DNA of 64,000 nucleotides from contig NZ_CAHP01000016.1 of assembly GCF_000294655.1 (NCBI RefSeq), forward strand, positions 1 through 64,000, in the 5' to 3' direction. A program made the translations under genes and the position numbers. The notes under the pieces are model-generated. The model ran no database searches and was not told the DNA's origin. It saw only the letters and a list, made by a program, of their open reading frames with translations. Source of the DNA: Magnetospirillum molischianum DSM 120. GTDB lineage: Bacteria; Pseudomonadota; Alphaproteobacteria; Rhodospirillales; Magnetospirillaceae. Numbering within the stretch: position 1 is the stretch's first letter; the number at the start of each line of letters is the position of its first letter. Shown here piece by piece: positions 27,965-37,126 of this stretch.

Positions 27965-29125
27965 CTACAATCCGCGCTCGAAGTCGGCGGGGGCACGGAG
28001 ATAGGCGTTAAAGATATCGGGCAATTTCCGGCGGAGATCGGCATCGGGATCGTCAAGATCTAGCTTCGAGAGCGATATCTTCTCGCAGAACATCTTGGTC
28101 AGCTTCTTATTGCCGGGAGAGCCGAAGATTTCAGCGAATTTCTCCTGGCCCAATTTCTCGGATCCGACCTCAAGAAAGATTGGAATCTGCGAGAATTGCA
28201 GGAAGCGAATGATGTGATTGATTGAATCGGCTGACAAGATGTGCAGATGGGAGGCCATCTGCTCAAGATCCTTGGCATTCTGTACCTCCATCGCTTCCAG
28301 ACGGTCGCAATCGACGCACATTTCCCAGAATCTCTCGCCCATCTTGTCGTAGACGGCGCCATGAAGAAAGTCGTAGCGCTCCTTACCGAGGAACGCGATT
28401 CCCTTAGCCGCCAGCGGCTGAGTATCGAGCATCTCGCGCATCATCGCATCGGACATGATGCGCTTCGCCTGATCTATGCTGTGGCGGCCGATATCGGCAA
28501 GGGCGGCAATCCCTTCCGGCGTGCGCAAGGTGGTCAGGCCGCGCCCCAATTCACGAATCAGCTTAACCGGCAACTCTGCGAAATAGGGGATAAGAGGAAC
28601 CTGCCAGTCGTAATCAAGGTAATCCTTGATCGCATTATAGAAATGATCGGCTTGGGTCGGCTTTTGCTTGGGGATTTCGGCCTCGCTCCACTTCCCCGAC
28701 ACCAGACTGCTTAATTTTTCAAGCAGAGTCTTAGGCTCGGTCTTGACCGGAGTCTTCGGAGCCTCGGTTGGAACGAAACGCGTGATCCCGTAAGCCTTGG
28801 CACCCGAACGCACCACCATGCTGATGATCTGGTCCAGGCTGCGCTCACACCGGAGCGGCCGATCGTCCTCGGTCACCGGAGCGCCCGAGGCATCGACCAG
28901 AAACTCCTGAAAGTGATCGCGCCGGGTCCGGATCAACTGCATACAGGCATGTAGCAATTCCGGGCTAGCCAAGACCGAGGCATAGGGGTCGGGAAAAGCC
29001 GCCAGAGCCGGAATCAAAGTGGTAAGGCGCTCGGTTATCGGGCCTTTGATGGTCGTGATGATCTCTCGACGATTGTGCGCGTCGGGATCGGGTTTTTTAG
29101 GCGGAATCGCAGTGGCAGTAGCCAT
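27965..29125 (-). CDS. Conserved-looking protein of unknown function, operon with DUF2336 gene
   Basis: 386 residues, cytoplasmic, mostly helical, with no TM helix or signal. The N-terminus is Pro/Lys-rich (MATATAIPPKKPDPDAHNRR); residues 130-155 form a charged linker; the C-terminal half contains paired cysteines (MCVDCDRLEAM). I do not recognise a family. The ATG has GAGGA 9 nt upstream and follows the DUF2336 gene by 33 nt on the same strand, so the two products may act together. Confidence 0.75.
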   Translation of the reverse strand: MATATAIPPKKPDPDAHNRREIITTIKGPITERLTTLIPALAAFPDPYASVLASPELLHACMQLIRTRRDHFQEFLVDASGAPVTEDDRPLRCERSLDQIISMVVRSGAKAYGITRFVPTEAPKTPVKTEPKTLLEKLSSLVSGKWSEAEIPKQKPTQADHFYNAIKDYLDYDWQVPLIPYFAELPVKLIRELGRGLTTLRTPEGIAALADIGRHSIDQAKRIMSDAMMREMLDTQPLAAKGIAFLGKERYDFLHGAVYDKMGERFWEMCVDCDRLEAMEVQNAKDLEQMASHLHILSADSINHIIRFLQFSQIPIFLEVGSEKLGQEKFAEIFGSPGNKKLTKMFCEKISLSKLDLDDPDADLRRKLPDIFNAYLRAPADFERGL

Positions 29126-29158
29126 CCCTTAAGTTCCTCGTCTGCCGCGACCGGAGTG

Positions 29159-30277
29159 TCACTGGCCCATCACGGAGGCGGGAAGACGGTTCAGCTTGGC
29201 CAGCAGATATTCAAGATCGTCATTCTCGAACTCAACACCAAGGTCGCCATACTGAGTCAAAATCCGCTCAATCATCCGGCGCGAAAACCTTTCGCGATCA
29301 TGGGGCCTGCCGTCATACTCCATTTCAGAAGAAACATCGACCGCGGCGCGCATCGCGGCGAAAAACGGACGGGGCAACCCTGCCTTGTCGAACAGGGCTT
29401 CAAACCCGCGTTTTCCGGCGTCGTGGATCAGAGTGCGACAATTTTCGACCTTGATCCGGGCCAACTCGGCAAGAGCCGCTTCGAAAAACGGCATGTCGCC
29501 CATGCTAATCGCGCGCAGGATGATCGATGGCGTCAACCGCCCGACCTGATAAAGGTGATCGACGAGCGGTGCCGCTTCGGATGCAGAGTTGGATAGCCCC
29601 AACACTGCCAATTCTCGTGCCTGAATCATCACCGCCGCCACCGCCTCGGGCGACAAATCGCGGCGGGCCAGAAGATGATGACGCAGATTTTCGGAAACCT
29701 GGGTCAGGAGGCGTTCAGCGATCGAAACAGGGAGCGATTTACGCTCGACCAGAGATTTGCCGACGCTTTCGCTTTCGCCATAGCGATCAACGACATGGGA
29801 TAGGGTGCTTTCGTTGAGATCGGCACCTTCATTCGAGACCAGGGTGGCGACCGCATCCTCATTCCCGGTTTCGACCAGGGCGTCGGCGACGCAGGACGAC
29901 ACGGTATGACGCGAAGCCACCGCCACCTGTTTGCTTTCTGCGCCCTGGCTGTGAATGATCTCGACCAAATCCTCATCAGTCAAAACCTCTGAGGATTGCA
30001 GCATCGGCAACGACACATCATCGACATCGTGGGCGAGCGCCAAGGCAACATCGTGAGGAACGGTTGGGTTGTCTTTGAGTTGACGAACCAGCGCCTCGCG
30101 GACTCTGACCTCGGCATCGCGGACCATAAGACGGAAGATATCCTCAGCCACTTTGCGCTCATGGCTGCTGAGTCCCTGATGCTGGGAAGCGATTTTACCA
30201 GCGATCTCGATCCGCGTCTCGCCATCAGGGTGAGACAGCAGGCGCGTGACGTCTTCCTCGTTGAGCATCTGGTCCAA
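29159..30277 (-). CDS. DUF2336 domain protein
   Basis: About 372 residues of helical, HEAT-like repeats (RLLSHPDGETRIEIAGKIA, EVRVREALVRQLKDNP, SLPVSIAERLLTQVSE, ENLRHHLLARRDLSPEAVAA), the pattern of the DUF2336 family that is common in Alphaproteobacteria and often near two-component or motility genes. Function unknown. The TTG at 30277 has GGAGG 10 nt upstream and is preferred; GTG at 30301 and ATG at 30268 are alternatives. First gene of a pair with the unrecognised gene downstream. Confidence 0.8.
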   Translation of the reverse strand: MDQMLNEEDVTRLLSHPDGETRIEIAGKIASQHQGLSSHERKVAEDIFRLMVRDAEVRVREALVRQLKDNPTVPHDVALALAHDVDDVSLPMLQSSEVLTDEDLVEIIHSQGAESKQVAVASRHTVSSCVADALVETGNEDAVATLVSNEGADLNESTLSHVVDRYGESESVGKSLVERKSLPVSIAERLLTQVSENLRHHLLARRDLSPEAVAAVMIQARELAVLGLSNSASEAAPLVDHLYQVGRLTPSIILRAISMGDMPFFEAALAELARIKVENCRTLIHDAGKRGFEALFDKAGLPRPFFAAMRAAVDVSSEMEYDGRPHDRERFSRRMIERILTQYGDLGVEFENDDLEYLLAKLNRLPASVMGQ

Positions 30278-30339
30278 GGTTACTGCCCCTCCGATCCTCA
30301 CCGATCATACAATAGTTTGACTACACATAACAGACCGGA

Positions 30340-31047
30340 CTAGGCCAAAAGTCCAATCCCGTCGAGAAACCGCGCAAGAAGCCGGGTGCCCTGCCGCTCC
30401 AAAAGGGCGGCATTGCGGGCGGTGGCCGCGCGCAGTTCGGGCACCGACAGACCGGCGACACCGATTTCGGCTGCGTGACCAATAAACCAACGCTCCATAC
30501 CGCGGGCTGTCGCTTCGACATGAAATTGCAAACCCAGCGCGGCAGAACCGTGGAGAAACGCCTGATTCGGCGTGATCGAAGTCGATGCCAGAGCTTGCGA
30601 TCCCGCGGGCAGATCGAAGATATCGCCATGCCAGTGCAGCACATCCACCCCCGCCAGCTCACCCAACGGCGATTCAATGCCAGCGGCGGTTAGGGACAAC
30701 TGAGACCAACCGATTTCGCGCCCCGCCGGATTGGGACGAACACGAGCCCCCAGGGAGCGGGCCATCAACTGCGCACCAAGGCAGAGACCGATCAGGGGAC
30801 GCCCAGCAGCCAGCCGCGCCTCCACCAACCGCAATTCGTCGCGAAGAAACGGGTAAAGCTCGTCGTCGTAAGCTCCGATCGGCCCGCCCAAAACAACCAA
30901 AAGGTCGGGGGCAAGCGGATCAAGCGCGGCCAGATCATCATATCCGGCTTCGTGGTAGACAATCTCATAGCCGGCCGCACGAAGGTACGGCTCGAACGAA
31001 CCGAGATCCTCGAAGGCGACATGACGCAGGGCGACGCACGTTCTCAT
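30340..31047 (-). CDS. Class I glutamine amidotransferase-like protein
   Basis: 235 residues with a GATase1 fold: VVLGGPIGAYDD, nucleophile Cys in LIGLCLGAQLMA, GWSQLSLTAAG, HWHGDIFDLP and the catalytic His in LGLQFHVEA. It resembles the GMP synthase-like group (YfeJ/GuaA-like) that acts as free-standing glutaminases or peptide/amine gamma-glutamyl hydrolases. ATG at 31047 has no obvious ribosome-binding site. It precedes the DUF2336 gene by 62 nt. Confidence 0.9.
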   Translation of the reverse strand: MRTCVALRHVAFEDLGSFEPYLRAAGYEIVYHEAGYDDLAALDPLAPDLLVVLGGPIGAYDDELYPFLRDELRLVEARLAAGRPLIGLCLGAQLMARSLGARVRPNPAGREIGWSQLSLTAAGIESPLGELAGVDVLHWHGDIFDLPAGSQALASTSITPNQAFLHGSAALGLQFHVEATARGMERWFIGHAAEIGVAGLSVPELRAATARNAALLERQGTRLLARFLDGIGLLA

Positions 31048-31443
31048 CAATTACAGATAGCCTGCCTGACAGGCTTCGTCGAGTCCCCACAACAAAGAAA
31101 TTGAAACGATTTTTATCTTTTCCGCCGCATCCGCATCCAGGATGGCATTCGGCATCTTTGCACTTCTCGTTTGCATCCACACTCAACGCCAAGACCAAAT
31201 CTTTGGCGTAATCGACCGATGCGAAAACTGACGAAGAGCAACTTCTGAACCGCCGCTATCGGCGATGTGCGACGAAAGCAAGCATGACGACGGAATCGTT
31301 ATGGCATATAAATCAGACCCTGGTCCGATGATGGATCAGTCTCGCCGCTTTTTTCCGTCCGTTCGGAACGGGGCCGACATGCCGGGAAGCCGGAAGGTGG
31401 CGGGTGCCTCAAAGTCAAGTTCGGTCCCCCTCCAGAGGAAACG
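31048..31443. other. Divergent non-coding region upstream of flbT
   Basis: About 395 nt without a convincing gene. It holds a near-perfect hairpin at 31186-31209 (ACGCCAAGA/TCTTTGGCGT) and GAGGAAACG just before flbT. I looked for a sigma-54 GG-N10-GC site and found none with correct spacing. Confidence 0.4.
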
Positions 31444-31848
31444 ATGTCGCTCAAGATTAACCTGGCGCAGGGCGAATCCATTCTGATCGGTAAGGCCAAG
31501 GTTCAGAACGGAGGCAGCGGTCGCTGCGTTCTGATCGTCAGCGGTAGCGAGAACGTGCTGCGTGAAAAACGCATCATGCGCGAAAAGGACGCCATAACGC
31601 CGGTCAGACGGTTATATTTCTTAACTCAAAGCATCTATCTTGCCGATGACAAGCCGGTTTTGTTCGACCTGTATCATCAGATCGCACGAGAGGCGGTGGC
31701 GGCGTGGCCCATTCTCACCGGCCCCATCACCGACATCGGGGAGCTGATTCTGGTCGAGCGCTATTACGACGCTTTGATGGCCTGCCATGGCTTGGTCGAT
31801 ATCGAGCGTGAATTGATGGGCGAAACTGCGGAGGAGACACAGAAATGA
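31444..31848 (+). CDS. flbT: Flagellin mRNA regulator FlbT
   Basis: 134 residues matching FlbT, which in Caulobacter binds the flagellin mRNA leader and couples flagellin translation to hook completion. Visible features are the start MSLKINLAQGESILIGKAKV, EKRIMREKDAITPVRRLYFL, and FDLYHQIAREA. GAGGAAAC precedes the ATG. Overlaps flaF by 4 nt. No flagellin gene lies within this window. Confidence 0.94.
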   Translation: MSLKINLAQGESILIGKAKVQNGGSGRCVLIVSGSENVLREKRIMREKDAITPVRRLYFLTQSIYLADDKPVLFDLYHQIAREAVAAWPILTGPITDIGELILVERYYDALMACHGLVDIERELMGETAEETQK

Positions 31849-32264
31849 CAGTCAACGCATACGACCAGACCCAGCGGGAGATGTCCACAGGACGGGCCGC
31901 CGAAGCCCGCGCCCTGACCCGGTGTGCAATGGCCTTAAACGATGCGATCGCATCGAAAGACAACGACGCCCTTTATGAAGCGGTTCGCCTTAACTACCGG
32001 CTGTGGCTGCTCTTTTACTCCGAAATCGAAAACAATCAGGTAGATCTGCCGCTTCCGGTTCGGAACAACGTCCTCGCCCTGGCCTCGTATGTCGTCAACT
32101 CCGCCACTCGCGCCTTTAGCGGAGAACAAAAAGTCCTGGAGACCCTCATCAACATCAACCGCAACATTGCCGCCGGATTGATGGAGATGCCGCCCGACAC
32201 CGCCAAAACCGCACCCAGCCCCGAGACAGCCCAACAAGTACCGTTTCAATCCACAGTGGCTTAA
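31845..32264 (+). CDS. flaF: Flagellar biosynthesis regulator FlaF
   Basis: 139 residues. MTVNAYDQTQREMSTGRAAE, the central LNYRLWLLFYSEIENNQVDL and LPLPVRNNVLALASYV are typical of FlaF, which assists flagellin synthesis or export and counters FlbT in Alphaproteobacteria. The C-terminal 25 residues are Pro/Thr-rich and longer than usual. ATG overlaps the flbT stop, indicating translational coupling. Confidence 0.94.
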   Translation: MTVNAYDQTQREMSTGRAAEARALTRCAMALNDAIASKDNDALYEAVRLNYRLWLLFYSEIENNQVDLPLPVRNNVLALASYVVNSATRAFSGEQKVLETLININRNIAAGLMEMPPDTAKTAPSPETAQQVPFQSTVA

Positions 32265-32398
32265 GCTCCACCACATCACTCTTCGTCTCGTTGCATTACC
32301 GTGGAACAAGGCGTATAATTTTATCTAATTGGTTTTTCAATGCGCCCGAAGCGGCGATTAAACCGATTGGCGGAACGCCCTCAGAAGAGGTTACGATC

Positions 32399-33043
32399 AT
32401 GGCCGACAGCGTCAGCAGTACAACATCGTCCCCCACACTTGCCAGCACCCCAGGCGGGGTCAAGGCATGGCAAAAGCTGGTTGCACACCCAGAAAGCCAA
32501 ACCAGTCTCTCCGCGACCGATATCGGCTGGGTCAAACGCAACGACAGCCGCCTTAATGTCGTCAGCAACATCAACAAAGACGACAAAGAGCAGGACCTGA
32601 AATTCAGAGTCATGACCTCGGGCAACCTGTCGTTCACCACGCAGTCGGACAAGGCGATTCGTGTCCAGTTGATGAACCAGAATGGCCAGATGATCGCTGA
32701 CAGCGACAGCAAAAGCGGCAAGCTCTTCGACAATTACCAATCGCTTCTGACCAGCAACCTTACCGTCCAGGCTGGCACCTACATCATCAAGGTGACCCGC
32801 GACGCGTCGATTCCGCCCAAGGCCGACCTCAACTACGCCGTTCAGGTTAAAATGGGTGACACATTCAATAACGATTACGTCACCCGGATCGCTGCCAAGC
32901 AAAAGACGAGCGCTGTCAGCCAGACACTCAATCCTGTTACCGGGTTGATGCCAGCCGTTCTGTCAGCCCAAAACAACAAGGGGTACACTTTCGATCCGGC
33001 CGCCAATGCAGCCATCTTCGACGTCCTGTCAAACAAGGGCTGA
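32399..33043 (+). CDS. Protein of unknown function with beta-rich, PPC-like domain
   Basis: 214 residues. ATG at 32399 has AGAGG 8 nt upstream; earlier in-frame starts lack one. No signal peptide is visible. The N-terminus is Ser/Thr-rich, and residues 60-160 look like a beta-sandwich resembling pre-peptidase C-terminal domains (LKFRVMTSGNLSFTTQSD, AIRVQLMNQNGQMIADSDS, LTVQAGTYIIKVTRD). The lack of Cys and the Ser/Thr/Asn/Gln-rich composition suggest an extracellular protein, perhaps exported by the flagellar or a type I system; that is inference from composition and the flbT-flaF neighbours. Confidence 0.7.
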   Translation: MADSVSSTTSSPTLASTPGGVKAWQKLVAHPESQTSLSATDIGWVKRNDSRLNVVSNINKDDKEQDLKFRVMTSGNLSFTTQSDKAIRVQLMNQNGQMIADSDSKSGKLFDNYQSLLTSNLTVQAGTYIIKVTRDASIPPKADLNYAVQVKMGDTFNNDYVTRIAAKQKTSAVSQTLNPVTGLMPAVLSAQNNKGYTFDPAANAAIFDVLSNKG

Positions 33044-33206
33044 TCACGAGACAAGCCGCACGTCCGCATCTTATTGATCACGGATCGATTCGCACGAGGC
33101 GCAAGAGATACAGAGGCAGCGAATTGCACCCCCTCAATACAACTTGGGTGCGATAAATCCTCTTCTCTTGCCCGACACTGGATTTGCCCGTACCTTTGGT
33201 CGGATG

Positions 33207-33722
33207 ATGCGTCCGATCGTTCGACTTATCGCCACCCTTGCCATCCTGCTGCCATTGCTGACGCAGACGGGGTGTACGCGCAGTTCGTCACCGACGAACA
33301 GCGGCGATCCTCAACTGGTCACCGATATCCCTCTTCCCAGCGGCGCGGGAATCGACCAGGACCGCTCACTGATCCTGTCCGACCGCGATCGGTGGACCGG
33401 GCGCGTGGTGATGGTTCTCACCAATTCCGCCAACGACATGACCAATTTCTACCAAACGCAGATGCCCAATTTCGGCTGGCAGCCCGTGATGAGCATCACC
33501 AGCGAGGCCAGCATCCTGACCTATCTACGCGGAGACCGCGCCGCCACGGTGCAGATCGAACGCCGCACGGTACTAGGCTCAGTCGTCACCATCACCGTTG
33601 CCCCGCGCCAATCAGATGGAGCCAGCACCGGAGGCGGCGATTACGCCGCCCCAGTCCCCCGCTCTGCCCCGGCCGAACGCATCCGTTCCGAACCACTGCC
33701 CGCACCAAGCGCACGCCGGTAA
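33207..33722 (+). CDS. Small lipoprotein of unknown function
   Basis: 171 residues from ATG 33207. A lipoprotein signal (MRPIVRLIATLAILLPLLTQTGC) puts the lipidated Cys at residue 23. The mature part has a compact alpha/beta region (NSANDMTNFYQTQMPNFGWQ, ILTYLRGDRAATVQIERR) and a Pro/Ala/Ser-rich tail. This resembles short envelope lipoproteins with an ACT-like fold, but I do not recognise a named family. A TTG at 33144 would extend the N-terminus and is unlikely because it buries the lipoprotein signal. Confidence 0.75.
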   Translation: MRPIVRLIATLAILLPLLTQTGCTRSSSPTNSGDPQLVTDIPLPSGAGIDQDRSLILSDRDRWTGRVVMVLTNSANDMTNFYQTQMPNFGWQPVMSITSEASILTYLRGDRAATVQIERRTVLGSVVTITVAPRQSDGASTGGGDYAAPVPRSAPAERIRSEPLPAPSARR

Positions 33723-33786
33723 GGCAACCCGAAACCGGCAGCTTAAAAGCCTCATTGAGCTTTTCCATAAAGGGAACTGGCTCTAT

Positions 33787-33824
33787 ATACCGGCCAACAA
33801 GTCAAATCGAGAGTTGGCCGGTAT
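33787..33824 (+). repeat. Dispersed hairpin repeat, copy 1 (3' of the lipoprotein gene)
   Basis: Perfect 12-bp inverted repeat ATACCGGCCAAC / GTTGGCCGGTAT with a 14-nt loop containing AAATCGAGA, 64 nt after the lipoprotein stop. A near-copy with the same loop core lies at 35396-35430 in the same orientation relative to its own upstream gene. Could be a terminator hairpin or a member of a small dispersed repeat family. Confidence 0.7.
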
Positions 33825-33868
33825 TATCGCACCTTTCGCTTTGAATTCATCTGAACAGAAAACGCTCT

Positions 33869-33901
33869 AGAACTGTATTCGTTTTTTACGAAAACAGTTC
33901 T
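33869..33901. terminator. Long AT-rich hairpin between convergent genes
   Basis: A 14-nt inverted repeat with one mismatch and a T5 loop: AGAACTGTATTCGT with ACGAAAACAGTTCT. It lies between the lipoprotein gene and the convergent small gene ending at 33950; a run of five A follows on the plus strand (T on the minus), which fits a terminator for the minus-strand gene. Confidence 0.55.
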
Positions 33902-33949
33902 AAAAACCCATTGTCGCGACTGAAATCCGATCTATTTATCGGGTTTTAT

Positions 33950-34189
33950 TTACCGCAAGCGAAGACGAACTTCGTCCAGCATCGACAACAGAGAATCGAT
34001 GACAACGCCATCACGCTCCATCAGATGGCGAACCATCGGGTCACCGATTACTTCGTCGAGCGAGGGTTCGGCATTGCCGACATAGCAGGCCGGACGACGA
34101 GACCGATAATCGAACACCCGCGACACGATCCGGGTGGGCTGGCGAGGGCCGACGAGAGTCGGGACGGCTTTAGTCGCGCCTGACAGCAT
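33950..34189 (-). CDS. Small protein of unknown function
   Basis: 79 residues from ATG 34189, with a strong GGAGG 5 nt upstream that decides this start over the ATGs at 34213 and 34237. The sequence MLSGATKAVPTLVGPRQPTR leads to a basic patch (FDYRSRRPACYVG) and an acidic helix at the end (SLLSMLDEVRLRLR). No known family. Isolated, with about 160 nt of AT-rich DNA upstream. Confidence 0.6.
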   Translation of the reverse strand: MLSGATKAVPTLVGPRQPTRIVSRVFDYRSRRPACYVGNAEPSLDEVIGDPMVRHLMERDGVVIDSLLSMLDEVRLRLR

Positions 34190-34353
34190 GGGAGCCTCCT
34201 CGTCTGAGAGCATATTAACGAAAAAACCATACAACATCGGACGGGAATAACCAATCTTAATTTGGTTTCATTTTAATCCGGACAGTCGTCTTCTTTATGT
34301 TTAAAAAATATGACTATCGGAGGATGTCGGGTATTATCCCTAGATATGCTGCA

Positions 34354-35286
34354 TCACAGCAAAGACGGTATTTCCGGTAAGGGTATCGATCCCGGCGGAC
34401 AAAAAAGAAATTCAGAATCAGGGTCGTGTTCAGAGAATCTCTTTCTGGCCAGTTCACGCGAACCGACTGCATAACAATAAGCACAGCCATGCGGGCAGGT
34501 ATCGTATTCGCCAATATCCCGACTTTCGTGACACTGACAGCCAGGGCGGGTTCCGCGCGGCCGCGCCGATACAGAGCGGGGATTTCCCCACTCTGCCGCC
34601 ACCCTCTCCAACCGCCTAGCATCGATGCAACGGCCAGGAGTCGCTTCGGGAACGACCAATCCTTGCTGGGCACAAAGAGACATCTTCATTCCCCGCGCTC
34701 GCGCCACCCCGGCCAGACGGGTCAGCAGAGCCTGCTTTTCCTCACGCGGCGGATCGACCCACTCAAACCCCTCCCCCAACGCCGCGGTCTGAGTCAGGTT
34801 TCGCTCGGTCTTGCGGTAGAGATGCGCAAACGAGACCACGACCTCATCGACCGCGCCCGCCAGGGCATCGGCCAGGGCGGCGAAGGTCTCCAGATGCCAC
34901 GACGGCGGGGTCATCGAGGTAATCAGAACCGGATCATAACGCCAGACCACCGCGCCGGACCCATGCCGCGCCGCCAGATCGCGAATCACCGCGACGGCGC
35001 GAGCCGGATCGATCACCGAACGCTCCAATCGACGAGGATAGCCCGTCACGGTGTGATGCAGGATGAAAGGAAACCCGGCGGCGCGAACCTCGTCGAGTGC
35101 CGCCTGAAATGGGGCGGCGTTACGGCTCCAGAAGACATAGCCATCAACTCCCGCCCGCAGCGGGATGGTCGATATCTGCCGCCCATATGGATTGATCGCC
35201 TTAACCCATCCGGCGCGGAAACGGTTCAAAAACCAGCGACCGTAGAAGGCCGGTATATCAGTGCGATAGCTGGCGGAAACGATCAT
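34354..35286 (-). CDS. DUF1848 family protein
   Basis: 310 residues from ATG 35286 (MIVSASYRTDIPAFYGRWF). The family's start motif SASYRTDIPAFY and the C-terminal cysteine cluster CQCHESRDIGEYDTCPHGC followed by AYCYA are clear; the cysteines suggest a metal or iron-sulphur site related to that of spore-photoproduct-lyase-like proteins. Activity unknown. A GTG at 35301 is an alternative start. No functional partner is evident next to it. Confidence 0.85.
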   Translation of the reverse strand: MIVSASYRTDIPAFYGRWFLNRFRAGWVKAINPYGRQISTIPLRAGVDGYVFWSRNAAPFQAALDEVRAAGFPFILHHTVTGYPRRLERSVIDPARAVAVIRDLAARHGSGAVVWRYDPVLITSMTPPSWHLETFAALADALAGAVDEVVVSFAHLYRKTERNLTQTAALGEGFEWVDPPREEKQALLTRLAGVARARGMKMSLCAQQGLVVPEATPGRCIDARRLERVAAEWGNPRSVSARPRGTRPGCQCHESRDIGEYDTCPHGCAYCYAVGSRELARKRFSEHDPDSEFLFCPPGSIPLPEIPSLL

Positions 35287-35395
35287 GCCGGAACAGAACA
35301 CCTGGGATATTGCATCTGGGGAACCCGCCCCCGCACGAGACGACAGCCTCGGTGCGGGAACGGATGGCCCCTGTAAACACTCTCGACTATTTTAT

Positions 35396-35430
35396 ATCGG
35401 CCAAATCTCGATTTAACCCGTTGGCCGGTT
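35396..35430 (-). repeat. Dispersed hairpin repeat, copy 2 (3' of the chemoreceptor gene)
   Basis: Read on the minus strand, AACCGGCCAACGGGTTAAAT followed by CGAGATTTGGCCGAT aligns with copy 1 (33787-33824) with 5 differences in about 35 nt. The stem CGGCCAA/TTGGCCG is perfect. It lies 16 nt after the chemoreceptor stop and is followed by ATATAAAAT on that strand. Confidence 0.7.
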
Positions 35431-35446
35431 GGCATCATAATCGAGA

Positions 35447-37126
35447 CTATCCCTCCCGCACATTGGTCAGGAACTGACTGACCTCGCCGCGCAGGATCTC
35501 GCACTCGCGGCGCAGACGCCCGGCGGCGTTATGCACTCCACCGGAAATCTGGCGGGTCTGCGTCACCTCTTGAGTCACGTCGGCGATGGTGTTGCTGACC
35601 AGAGCCGTACCCGACGATGCCTGATGGACATTGCGGGTAATTTCCTGAGTAGCGGCGCCCTGCTGCTCGACGGCCGTGGCAATCGCCGTGGTCGAATCAC
35701 GGATGGCGCCGATGATTCCGGCAATCGAATCGATCGCACTGACGGCAACCGTGGTCGCCTGCTGGATCGCTGAGATCTGCTCGCCGATTTCCTCGGTTGC
35801 CTTGGCCGTCTGATTGGCGAGATGCTTGACCTCGCCCGCAACGACGGCAAACCCCTTCCCCGCCTCGCCTGCCCGCGCGGCTTCGATTGTCGCATTCAAG
35901 GCCAGCAGGTTGGTCTGAGCGGCGATATCGTTGATCAGGCTGACCACAGCGCCGATCCGTTGCGCCGCGTCGGCCAGTCCGCGAACATGCTCGCTGGTCC
36001 GTCCGGCTTCGTCCGAGGCGTTGATCGCGATCCGAGCCGAATTGGTGACCTGACGGCCGATCTCGCTGATTGACGAGGTTAATTGTTCGGTAGCGGCCGC
36101 GACGGTCTGAACATTGACCGAAGCCTGCTCTGCCGCCGAGGCGACAGTAACCGAACGATCCGAAGTCATTTCAGCGGCCGAAGACATCTGGGCGGCGTTG
36201 CGCTCAAGATCGACCGCGGCAGCGGCGACGACATCCAGCGCCGATGTGGCGGCAGCGTCGAAGGTCCGGGCAAGACCGGCGATACGGTACGCCTCGTCGG
36301 CACGGCGAGCCTGCTCGGCTTCGCGAGCGGCGGACATCTCGCGATTCTCGATCATCCTCCGGCGGAACACCTCCAGAGCCTCGGCCATCCGGGTCAATTC
36401 GTCATTGCCCTGATCGGCCTTGATCGGAGTATCGAGGTCGCCATCGGCCAACGCCAGCATCCGTTCGGACTGGGCGCGAACCCGTCGGCCGATGCCATGT
36501 GCAACCAGCAGCCCGACCAGAACCGACAAAGCCAGGGCGATACCACCGGCGGCCGCGATCAAGCCTAATGCCCGACGGGTTTCAACCTCAACATCGTCAA
36601 CATAGACGCCGGTGCCGACCATCCACCCCCACGGATCGAATCCAGCGGCATAGCCCAGCTTCGCGGTCGGAACCGTTTCACCAGGCTTAGCCCACTGGAA
36701 CGGCAAAAAATCGCCGCCGCGCCGCGCCGCCTTGATCAAGGCGTCGATAGTGCGGACGCCGTTTGAGTCAACCGTATCTTTCAGCTTATAGGTCCCTTCC
36801 AGATCGCTCCGGATCGGATGAGACAGTAACTTGCCGTCATAATCGTAGACGTAGAAATATTCCTGACCGGAAAAGCGGATCGCCCGCATCGCGTCACGGG
36901 CCAGAGTCTTGGCCAGATCCTCATCCAGCCGACCGGCCTGCACCTGAGACTGAAACGACCCGACCACCCGGACGGCGGCTTCGGTGACGCTTTTGATCTG
37001 GAGGCGATGGGCTGCATCGATTTTATCGTGGACAATATTGGCGGCAAAAATGCCAACCATTAAAATTGCCACAGCCGAAAGGATGGGCATCAGGAGAATT
37101 TGCTGGCGAATACTAAGTGCCTTCAT
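35447..37126 (-). CDS. Methyl-accepting chemotaxis protein with Cache sensor
   Basis: 559 residues from ATG 37126 ([14 protein letters not shown]). TM1 (about 10-30), a periplasmic single-Cache domain ([39 protein letters not shown]), TM2 (about 186-210), a HAMP domain, and a signalling region with the conserved hairpin tip [20 protein letters not shown]. The receptor probably detects a small organic acid. It lies apart from che genes, and a hairpin repeat follows its stop. A longer start at 37225 is unsupported. Confidence 0.95.
   Translation of the reverse strand: MKALSIRQQILLMPILSAVAILMVGIFAANIVHDKIDAAHRLQIKSVTEAAVRVVGSFQSQVQAGRLDEDLAKTLARDAMRAIRFSGQEYFYVYDYDGKLLSHPIRSDLEGTYKLKDTVDSNGVRTIDALIKAARRGGDFLPFQWAKPGETVPTAKLGYAAGFDPWGWMVGTGVYVDDVEVETRRALGLIAAAGGIALALSVLVGLLVAHGIGRRVRAQSERMLALADGDLDTPIKADQGNDELTRMAEALEVFRRRMIENREMSAAREAEQARRADEAYRIAGLARTFDAAATSALDVVAAAAVDLERNAAQMSSAAEMTSDRSVTVASAAEQASVNVQTVAAATEQLTSSISEIGRQVTNSARIAINASDEAGRTSEHVRGLADAAQRIGAVVSLINDIAAQTNLLALNATIEAARAGEAGKGFAVVAGEVKHLANQTAKATEEIGEQISAIQQATTVAVSAIDSIAGIIGAIRDSTTAIATAVEQQGAATQEITRNVHQASSGTALVSNTIADVTQEVTQTRQISGGVHNAAGRLRRECEILRGEVSQFLTNVREG

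Noticed and set aside
31141-31180. TGGCAT...TTTGCA upstream of flbT, like a sigma-54 promoter
   Set aside because: The distance between GG and GC is 14 nt, not the 10 nt that sigma-54 promoters require.
31444-32264. flbT-flaF as part of a full flagellar cluster
   Set aside because: No flagellin, hook or basal body gene lies within the window.
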